Shown here in pieces: positions 37,162 through 49,100 of a DNA stretch of 64,000 nt; position 1 is the stretch's first letter, and each line of letters begins with the position of its first letter. The DNA comes from Haliclystus octoradiatus (taxonomy: Eukaryota; Cnidaria; Staurozoa; Stauromedusae; Haliclystidae). A program made the position numbers and the translations under genes. Location of the stretch: contig OU744451.1 in assembly GCA_916610825.1 (NCBI GenBank), positions 22,518,349 through 22,582,348 on the forward strand. The letters are read 5' to 3'. The notes below the pieces were generated by a model. It searched no databases. It saw nothing but the letters and a program-made list of their open reading frames with translations, and was not told the DNA's origin.

Positions 37162-40100
37162 CTGGAAGAACACAGAAGCAATCAAAAGTATTGACAAAAG
37201 CGTGTAAGTCAGGGTCTGGGTATGACAAAAGCGTGTAATTCAGGGTCTAGGGTATGAAAAAAGTGGGGATCCTCGGATCTAGATCCCGGAGGGCTAGAGA
37301 AAATTCAGAACAAAATTGATAATTTTCTGATTTATAAGCCAAACATTAACAAAAAATCAGGAGAAAATGTACAATATTTTTCAAGATATCAGAAGGCTAA
37401 ACCTTTCGTCAAACACTGCTTAGGGTTGGATAAAAGGGGTTATTTTGAGATTTAGACCCCTGCAATAAACAGTTCAGGAAAATTGAGGCTGTTTAACGTT
37501 CATGGCCTGTTCATGAACTCCTAAACTAATTTTCGCAGGGGGAGTCCTGGAAGGCTGGAACAAATTCAAAAGGGAATAGCTGTATTCAAACTTTTTTAAT
37601 CAGAAGCCAAATATTTTGCATTCTTTTCTTTTTAATGTAAGTGAAATATTGTAGATTTGATCAATTTGTATGATAATAAACCCCAAAGTAAAAGAATGTT
37701 CACATGATTTAATTAACAACAAATTTGGAAGCAAAGCAAATCATTCTATCGGACCCTTAGATGCATAAAATTGTCCATCACGCCATGTGGGCTGTAAGTT
37801 GGAAAGTGAATGCCATTATTCAAGCCACGAGTAGTGTACTAAACCAGTGCATATTCGAAGACCAAACGCAAAGGCCACCGGTCAATTTTATGCCTTTAAG
37901 AATGCTAAAAATTAATTAAAATGCTGTTTGATGACATTTATTGTTAGGTATGTAGAGTTTTGTATAAGATTTATTTATTACATTTTGACTCTACATGTTA
38001 ACAACGAAAGAGAGTCATTACACATTACAATGATTGTTTACATGTAGAGAAAAGAGTACTAAACACAGAAGTCACAATAAAAAAAAGAATAATAAATAAA
38101 TCACTACAGTTATATAATCAATTTAATGAGAGCTATCCTTTGAAATGTAACTGCCATAGTTCATAAAAGTAATGTAGACGGTGTCGCCCTACCAAAGGCA
38201 CCCGTACCACTTCCCTTTCTCTAGAGGAGTGGCTACTTTCGCTAAGAGCAATGATTTTAAACGATCTTTACCGATCTCAGCAGAGACACTGCAGGTCAAT
38301 TTCAACAGATTTCATGGCAGACAGGGTCTTGATTGTCAATGCGCAACGATGCGCCGCAGCTACTCACAATGCAATTCCCTCCGGACCATTTCATCTGCTA
38401 TCCTCAGATGGTACTCATTTGATGTGTTAGATAAAGTCAAGGCTGAGTTGACCTTCGATTCAGGGGATCTGAACCACACTTGATCAGAAATGATCTGGTC
38501 TGAAGTTAGGTTGCTCTGCCATCCTGAGCTAATCCTCTTTTCATGAACAGTTCATGAACGTTAAATGGTCCCAAATTTTAAGTAACTTTTCATGAAAATT
38601 GGGCACGATTGGCTATTACGTCGAAAAGTTTTATGTCGAAAAGTTTAACGTCGAAAATTTAACGTCGAAAAAAATAAACCGCAAAAATGGATGTTTAATG
38701 TCGAAAAGCGGTTTTATTGCCATTTTATTTTTCTGCGTTTTTTTTAATTGGGAATAAACCCCCAGACGATCTTTACATATGTAGTAGAACTCGACGTGAA
38801 AAAAACAATGGCGTAATTTTTTGGTGTTTTGACCATAGACATAATAGATAGATTATATCTATTATGTCTATGGTTTTGACCCAAATGTCGCTTAGGAAAA
38901 AAAAGGGATTGGATCTAGCTTTATGACGACAAAGTCACAAGTCGTGCGGTTTTTCTAATAGACTTTAGATCGAATTAATCACGTGATGTTGCGTTTGAGA
39001 TGGCGTAGCTCTGTAACGGCAATCTATTTTTCTCTCTCACAAAACTGCAGGTAAGGAAAAACATATAAACTCAAGAGTAGCAAAATTCCAGATGATTTAA
39101 TGATTTCGAAGTTTACGAATTTGAAGAAAATAAAAATCAGAAAATGTTTTATTCGTGTTGCACGTTATACAGATTATATTTTGACGTATCATTCTCACAC
39201 ATATTTAACACATATCAAAAGATTCTCTGGTGACCACAATAGCTAGATAAGTAGAATTTATTGTTGTAAGCATGAGTCTGAACTGATAATGGAGTATTCT
39301 TTTGAGGGTAAGAATCATAGCGTATGGCGGGAAACGCTATAAGAACACCATAACCGTTCATTTTATAGTCCTCTTTTCACAGAAACGAAATCTGCTCATC
39401 TGATTTATCGTCTCTGTAGAAAGGTATTTTGTGCAAAGTATAGCTTCTGCACTGTACATTACCACATCCTATAAACTACAGATTGTGATATGAATGATGC
39501 TAACATGTTCTACTTTCTAGCCAAAGGAATGAATACTAGACTGGTAATACAATTTGGTGGCGTATGTATAATCAGGAACGAGACTTCACATTGCAAAACC
39601 CTAATTTTGTTAATCAGATAACGTTGGTAGAGAGGATAACAATTTATGCAATGAAGATATACCGCAAAACCGAAAAATGATAGAATATGCATAACCGTAG
39701 TTCTGGTATACGGCTGTAAACTTGAATAAGAACGTCCAAGCCCTCATATCATTGTTGTACTATTTTCCGATATTTTATAGAATTTTAGAGTGTAATGTAC
39801 TGAAGAATTTTCAATCGTTTTATAATAATTGAATGCTTGGTGAATGAATGATGAACACTTTGTTAGACTATTGAGTATAATATATCTATCTACAGTCGTA
39901 TAAACTATACGATTACATGGTTAAAGAATTACTAGACAGACATCAATTTCAACTTAAACTTTGAAATGATAATTGAAAAATGTCTATTTAATAATTTAGT
40001 AATACTTAAAGAAATCCGAAAAAGTACAATTAATACTTTGCAATACCAACTATTTCGAAAGAAAAGTTGTCTGTGCATGCCTGTGCAAATCGAGTCAGTT

Positions 40101-43100
40101 TACATTCACATTTAGATCAAGAAAAGGATATCTTGTAGAAATATTTACTCAAGAACAAATTCCAGATAGAGTTAAAAATAGTTATAACTTATTTATATAG
40201 CGTAGGACAAAGCTATTTCGAAGGGCATGTGTCTAATTAAGATTTGAAGAAGTACTGCGGTCACACAGAATACGTAACTAATATGTATCACTAGACTAGT
40301 CACAAAGGAACACTCGCACCGCCTGACATTTGTGTTTATCCGCAATCTATATCAGATTCTTTGTAAAGGTTTACTTGACATGAATTTCATGATGGTATAT
40401 GCGATAAAAAACACAATAATTGGCGCAACAGTTTCGATTTAATCTAAAATCATCTTCAGGCAATGTAAAAAGATAGAGTTAAAAAGTTACATGAATATTT
40501 ATATAAAAATCTAATTGATTTGTCTATTGAATTTATCGGAACGGTATTATACTTTTTAACAATGGCAAACAATAATTAGAGGAGAGATATTTTAGCACAA
40601 GAACTAATTACGAATATACGATACAAACACGGTGAAATAACAGTTACAATCAAAAATAGTTTAACAGCGGCAAAATGCTCTTTGGTATTATTCTTCCATT
40701 TTCTGTATTTCTTCCGGTCGTTGTTTAATATATTGCCGACCTGAGTGGTCGACATGACAGCATCGCGCATGTCACACAAGATAACAACAGTTAGATTTAG
40801 CGTAACTATGAATATGGAATAGTAATAGTTTAGAACAAATTGACAAACAGAAAAACTAAGTACGGATATACTTTAAGACAGATACAATGAAATAATTATT
40901 ACAAGCAAAAACAAATAATCCAAAATCCATTTATCAATGGCAAAATGTTCTATCAGATTGATTACCAACTTTCTGTATTTCCTCTGGTCGTTGTTGAAAA
41001 AATTGCCGATTTGATTGGCCGACATGACAGCATCGCGCATGTCACACAAGACAATAGACTAATTAATTAGATTTTTATATAAATATTCATGTAACTTTTT
41101 AACTCTCTCTTTTTACATTGCCTGAAGATGATTTTAGATTAAATCGAAACTGTTGCTCCAATTATTGTGTTTTTTATCGCATATACCATCATATATATCA
41201 GATTCATCGCGCTTAATGACGCTACGAGAAATTATTTCGACTGAGCGTTGCAATAGATTTTATTCTGCTCCTGTAATCACAAATTGCATCTTTTTACATA
41301 ATTCGGGAGTGTATATGTTTGTTCATGACTCAGCCTTGTCAGAAATTATTGTTGTGTGACCTCTCGGAGCTAGGTCACCTCAAAGATAGCGTCGCGTAAT
41401 CAGCCCACTCTAAAGTCTGTTAGACAAACTGCACGACTTGTGACTTTGTCGTCATAAAGCTAGCCGATCCAATCCCTTTTTTTCTCAGCGACATTTGGGT
41501 CAAAACACCACTTTGAAGGCATTTTTCACCAAGAAATAATTTCCAGATCGAAAAAAAAATTACGCCACTGTTTTTTTCACGTCGGGTTCTACTACATATG
41601 TAAAGATAGTCTGGGGGTTTATTCCCACTTTAAAGATAGTGCCGTATAACAGATAATAAATGTTAGTAATTATTTCCATTCAAAATACCACGGTTTTTAA
41701 ATATGAAGAATATTGCCAGCGTGCACCTATCGCAGGGGCGTGCACTAAAAACTTTTTAAATATGAAGAATACTACCAGTCTAGTATTAAATTAAATATGA
41801 AGAATACTACCAGCGTGTTCCTGTAGGAGGGCGTGCACTTTAAACTTTTAATAAAATATGAAGTGTTTTACCGGCGTGCACCTATCGTAGGGGCGTGCAC
41901 TTGAATACTTTTCATTTCAAAGAGCTTTTTCATCAAGTTATTCATTTTTGACATTAAACTTATCGGGACACAACGCCAACGCGATACAACGCAACAGTAA
42001 CGCATGAATTTGATTCATTACAAACTCCTGCTAAATAGCTATAATTAAAACTACAGACGAAGGTGTATATATATGTTATCTTTGTTTGGTATCCAATACT
42101 ATTCATTTTAAAGGGGTTTTTCATCGAGTTATTCATTTTCGACATTAAACTTATCGGGACACGACTCAGTACCTGTATCTATATAGGTGAAAGTTTTATT
42201 CTTCGAATGATATATCGTTTTCTATTACATCCTAGAAATTATTTGACATACAACTAATCGATATCGAACGATTATTTAATATAGAACTATTTCATAAATA
42301 TTTAACAACCTCATGTAAGTTCTTTATTTTATTATCAATTTATATGAAATCAACAAGAGGCTGACAAGGTAAATATGACAACGAAGAGAATATATATATA
42401 AAGTAATTTTATTGTATTTAATTGTAATTAGAGGATATATGATATTGTATATACAGGATATACATGTTAACTTAATATAAATTGTTATTAATAGAAAATG
42501 AAAAGTATTGGACACTGTAGAAAGGTAACATATAGATACACCTTCTTATGTAGTTTTAACTATCAATTATAGTTATTTAAGTAGAGTTTGTAATGAATCA
42601 AATTCATGTGTTATTGTTAGTGATGAAAATCGCGTTATGTCCCGATAGGTTTAATGTCGAAAATGAATAACTTGATTAAAAAACCTTTTAAAATGAAAAG
42701 TATTGGACACTGTAGAAACGTAATATATAGATACACCTTCTTATGTAGTTTTAATTATCAATTATAGTTATTTAAGTATAGTTTGTAATGAATCAAATTC
42801 ATGTGTTATTGTTAGTGATGAGAATCGCGTTCTGCCCCGATTGGTTTAATGTCGAAAATGAATAACTTGATTAGAAAACCCTTTAAAATGAAAAGTATTG
42901 GACACTGTAAAAAGATACCATATAGATACACCTTCTTATGTAGTTTTAACTATCAATTATAGTTATTTAAGTAGAGTTTGTAATGAATCAAATTCATGTG
43001 TTATTGTTAGTGATGAAAATCGCGTTATGTGAAAATCGCGTTGTGTCCCGATAGGTTTAATGTCGAAAATGAATAACTTGATTAAAAAACCCTTTAAAAT

Positions 43101-46100
43101 GAAAAGTATCGGACACTGTAGAAAGGTAACATATAGATACACCTTCTTATGTAGTTTTAACTATCAATTATAGTTATTTAAGTATAGTTTGTAATGAATC
43201 AAATTCATGTGTTATTGTTAGTGATGAGAATCGCGTTCTGCCCCGATTGGTTTAATGTCGAAAATGAATAACTTGATTAAAAAACCCTTTAAAATGAAAA
43301 GTATTGGACACTGTAAAAAGATACCATATAGATACACCTTCTTATGTAGTTTTAACTATCAATTATAGTTATTTAAGTAGAGTTTGTAATGAATCAAATT
43401 CATGTGTTATTGTTAGTGATGAAAATCGCGTTATGTGAAAATCGCGTTGTGTCCCGATAGGTTTAATGTCGAAAATGAATAACTTGATTAAAAAACCCTT
43501 TAAAATGAAAAATATCGGACACTGTAGAAAGGTAACATATAGATACACCTTCTTATGTAGTTTTAACTATCAATTATAGTTATTTAAGTATAGTTTGTAA
43601 TGAATCAAATTCATGTGTTATTGTTAGTGATGAGAATCGCGTTCTGCCCCGACAGGTTTAATGTCGAAAATGAATAACTTGATTAAAAAACCCTTTAGAA
43701 TGAAAAGTATTGGACACTGTAGAAAGGTAACATATAGATACACCTTCTTATGTAGTTTTAACTATCAATTATAGTTATTTAAGTAGAGTTTGTAATGAAT
43801 CAAATTCATGTGTTATTTGTTAGTGATGAAAATCGCGTTATGTGAAAATCGCGTTGTGTCCCGATAGGTTTAATGTCGAAAATGAATAACTTGATTAAAA
43901 AACCCTTTAAAATGAAAAGTATTGGACACTGTAGAAAGGTAACATATAGATACACCTTCTTATGTAGTTTTAACTATCAATTATAGTTATTTAAGTATAG
44001 TTTGTAATGAATCAAATTCATGTGTTATTGTTAGTGATGAGAATCGCCTTCTGCCCCGACAGGTTTAATGTCGAAAATGAATAACTTGATTAAAAAACCC
44101 TTTAGAATGAAAAGTATTGGACACTGTAGAAAGGTAACATATAGATACACCTTCTTATGTAGTTTTAACTATCAATTATAGTTATTTAAGTATAGTTTGT
44201 AATGAATCAAATTCATGTGTTATTGTTAGTTATGAAAATCGCGTTGTGTCCCGATAGGTTTTATGTCGAAAATGAATAACTTGATTAAAAAACCCTTTAA
44301 AATGAAAAGTATCGGACACTGTAGAAAGGTAACATATAGATACACCTTCTTATGTAGTTTTAACTATCAATTACAGTTATTTAAGTATAGTTTGTAATGA
44401 ATCAAATTCATGTGTTATTGTTAGTGATGAAAATCGCGTTGTGTGAAAATCGCGTTGTGCCCCGATTGGTTTAATGTCGAAAATGAATAACTTGATTAAA
44501 AAACCCTTTAAAATGAAAAGTATTAGACACTGTAGAAACGTAACATATAGATACACCTTCTTATGTAGTTTTAACTATCAATTACAGTTATTTAAGTATA
44601 GTTTGTAATGAATCAAATTCATGTGTTATTGTTAGTGATGAAAATCGCGTTGTGTGAAAATCGCGTTGTGCCCCGATTGGTTTAATGTCGAAAATGAATA
44701 ACTTGATTAAAAAACCCTTTAAAATGAAAAGTATTAGACACTGTAGAAACTTAACATATAGATACACCTTCTTATGTAGTTTTAACTATCAATTATAGTT
44801 ATTTAAGTAGAGTTTGTAATGAATCAAATTCATGTGTTATTTGTTAGTGATGAAAATCGCGTTATGTGAAAATCGCGTTGTGTCCCGATAGGTTTAATGT
44901 CGAAAATGAATAACTTGATTAAAAAAACCCTTTAAAGTGAAAAGTATTGGACACTGTAGAAAGGTAACATATAGATACACCTTCTTATGTAGTTTTAACT
45001 ATTAATTATAGTTATTTAAGTATAGTTTGTCATGAATCAAATTCATGTGTTATTGTTAGTGATGAAAATCGCGTTATGTCCCGATAGGTTTAATGTCGAA
45101 AATGAATAACTTGATTAAAAAACCCTTTAAAATGAAAAGTATCGGACACTGTAGAAAGGTAACATATAGATACACCTTCTTATGTAGTTTTAACTATCAA
45201 TTATAGTTATTTAAGTATAGTTTGTAATGAATCAAATTCATGTGTTATTGTTAGTGATGAGAATCGCGTTCTGCCCCGATTGGTTTAATGTCGAAAATGA
45301 ATAACTTGATTAAAAAACCCTTTAAAATGAAAAGTATTGGACACTGTAAAAAGATACCATATAGATACACCTTCTTATGTAGTTTTAACTATCAATTATA
45401 GTTATTTAAGTAGAGTTTGTAATGAATCAAATTCATGTGTTATTGTTAGTGATGAAAATCGCGTTATGTGAAAATCGCGTTGTGTCCCGATAGGTTTAAT
45501 GTCGAAAATGAATAACTTGATTAAAAAACCCTTTAAAATGAAAAGTATCGGACACTGTAGAAAGGTAACATATAGATACACCTTCTTATGTAGTTTTAAC
45601 TATCAATTATAGTTATTTAAGTATAGTTTGTAATGAATCAAATTCATGTGTTATTGTTAGTGATGAGAATCGCATTCTGCCCCGACAGGTTTAATGTCGA
45701 AAATGAATAACTTGATTAAAAAACCCTTTAGAATGAAAAGTATTGGACACTGTAGAAAGGTAACATATAGATACACCTTCTTATGTAGTTTTAACTATCA
45801 ATTATAGTTATTTAAGTAGAGTTTGTAATGAATCAAATTCATGTGTTATTTGTTAGTGATGAAAATCGCGTTATGTGAAAATCGCGTTGTGTCCCGATAG
45901 GTTTAATGTCGAAAATGAATAACTTGATTAAAAAACCCTTTAAAATGAAAAGTATTGGACACTGTAGAAAGGTAACATATAGATACACCTTCTTATGTAG
46001 TTTTAACTATCAATTATAGTTATTTAAGTATAGTTTGTAATGAATCAAATTCATGTGTTATTGTTAGTGATGAGAATCGCCTTCTGCCCCGACAGGTTTA

Positions 46101-49100
46101 ATGTCGAAAATGAATAACTTGATTAAAAAACCCTTTAGAATGAAAAGTATTGGACACTGTAGAAAGGTAACATATAGATACACCTTCTTATGTAGTTTTA
46201 ACTATCAATTATAGTTATTTAAGTATAGTTTGTAATGAATCAAATTCATGTGTTATTGTTAGTGATGAAAATCGCGTTGTGTGAAAATCGCGTTGTGCCC
46301 CGATTGGTTTAATGTCGAAAATGAATAACTTGATTAAAAAACCCTTTAAAATGAAAAGTATTAGACACTGTAGAAACGTAACATATAGATACACCTTCTT
46401 ATGTAGTTTTAACTATCAATTATAGTTATTTAAGTATAGTTTGTAATGAATCAAATTCATGTGTTATTGTTAGTGATGAGAATCGCCTTCTGCCCCGACA
46501 GGTTTAATGTCGAAAATGAATAACTTGATTAAAAAACCCTTTAGAATGAAAAGTATTGGACACTGTAGAAAGGTAACATATAGATACACCTTCTTATGTA
46601 GTTTTAACTATCAATTATAGTTATTTAAGTATAGTTTGTAATGAATCAAATTCATGTGTTATTGTTAGTGATGAAAATCGCGTTGTGTGAAAATCGCGTT
46701 GTGCCCCGATTGGTTTAATGTCGAAAATGAATAACTTGATTAAAAAACCCTTTAAAATGAAAAGTATTAGACACTGTAGAAACGTAACATATAGATACAC
46801 CTTCTTATGTAGTTTTAACTATCAATTATAGTTATTTAAGTATAGTTTGTAATGAATCAAATTCATGTGTTATTGTTAGTGATGAAAATCGCGTTGTGTC
46901 CCGATAGGTTTAATGTCGAAAATGAATAACTTGATTAAAAAACCCTTTAAAATGAAAAGTATCGGACACTGTAGAAAGGTAACATATAGATACACCTTCT
47001 TATGTAGTTTTAACTATCAATTATAGTTATTTAAGTGTAGTTTGTAATGAATCAATTTCATGTGTTATTGTTAGTGATGAAAATCGCGTTGTGTCCCGAT
47101 AGGTTTAATGTCGAAAATGAATAACTTGATTAAAAAACCCATTAAAATGAAAAGTATTGGACACTGTAGAAAGGTAACATATAGATACACCTTCTTATGT
47201 AGTTTTAACTATCAATTATAGTTAGTTAAGTACAGTTTGTAATGAATCAAATTCATGTGTTATTGTTAGTGATGAGAATCGCGTTCTGCCCCGATTGGTT
47301 TAATGTCGAAAATGAATAACTTGATTAAAAAACCCTTTAAAATGAAAAGTATTGGACACTGTAGAAAGGTAACATATAGATACACCTTCTTATGTAGTTT
47401 TAACTATCAATTATAGTTATTTAAGTAGAGTTTGTAATGAATCAAATTCATGTGTTATTGTTAGTGATGAAAATCGCGTTATGTGAAAATCGCGTTGTGT
47501 CCCGATAGGTTTAATGTCGAAAATGAATAACTTGATTAAAAAACCCTTTAAAATGAAAAGTATCGGACACTGTAGAAACGTAACACATAGATACACCTTC
47601 TTATGTAGTTTTAACTATCAGTTTTAGTTATTTAAGTGTAGTTTGTAATGAATCAAATTCATGTGTTATTGTTAGTGATGAAAATCGCGTTGTGTCCCGA
47701 TAGGTTTAATGTCGAAAATGAATAACTTGATTAAAACACCCTTTAAAATGAAAAGTATACGGAATGTCGCGTTGTTACTTGATAAGTTTAATTTCGAAAA
47801 CTAAATTTGAGATTGATCAAAAGTTTCTTCGTGAAACATTTCAGAGTGAAAGATAGCAACAAAAAACTACAAATAGATTATTTATTATACCATCGTCAGT
47901 TCAAAATAATAAATATTAATTTACAAATTATTTATAGGCTATAATGGATTTATAGACTTAACACATTGCAATTGTTATAATACTGCTAGAAATTAAACAA
48001 TGAAAAAGGAAGGAACCTAGTCAATTACAAATGTGCTATATTTATGCAGTACTTTACAAAAGGAGTCGGGAACGGTAGAGTCACTCTGAGTGCATTGTGA
48101 GGTTTTTTATCAAGGATAATTAACATTTCATGTACTACACAGTCGAATTTATTGCTGCATTTTTCTCTACTGAAAATAAATGTTGTGATTCATCCATAGT
48201 TTTATTGTGTGAATGTAAATGTCTTCCGATAATATCTTCCGTGAATGTAAAATTGTAAATGTATTTAAACTGACGATGGTATAATGAATAATACCGAAAT
48301 TTTTTTAACATCACTTCTTGTAGTTTTTTGTTGCTATCATTCACTTTGAAATAAATTTAAGATGGAATTGTAATAAAATAATACACCCTCGTATTAGGTT
48401 AATACTATAAGTTATTAGATATATATTTTTTTTTTTGGGGGGGGGGGTTTAACACGGTAATTCCAGCCTCTGCAAAGAACAAAACTTGAAAATGCTCCTA
48501 AAAAGTTCCTAAAATCCAACAAAATACGGTAATTTTTTATTTTTCCAATTCAAAGTTGATTTCTCAAAACTCTCAACAAATTTGAAAAGGAGATTAAAAT
48601 CTGAAATTTGCAATCCAATTTTTCTCATCGTAATCGTTTATCGGGGTGAACAATTTAATCCATCGTTTTATCACGTAGTTCTTTGTTTCACTATTACGTT
48701 TGACCATGGTTTGACTATTTCTCAAAAATGTAGTGTATTTCCGCAGTATCCTTTTGCCACCGGGATTGTGTCTGTTTAACAGTGGGGAATCTGTCATAAC
48801 AAAGCGAACAAAGTTAGTGTACGTGTAAATAAGATAAATTCAAATGTAATATAGTTAAAAGTTTCAAGTGCACGCCCCTGCTATATAGGTGCACGTTGGT
48901 TTAATAGTCTTCATATTTAAATTAAAATTTTGATTGCACCACCATGCGATAGGTACACGCCAGTAATATCCATATGTAAAAAAGTTTTTTAAGTGCGCGC
49001 CCTGCTATATGTGCACGCCGGTACTCTTCTATATATTTAGTTTTATGTGCACGCCCTGCTATAGGTGCACGCCGGTAATAATCTTCATATTTAAATTCAA

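Noticed and set aside
38181-38483. 100-codon + frame in a GC-richer block
   Set aside because: No domain, no homology that I recognise and no splice support; probably chance.
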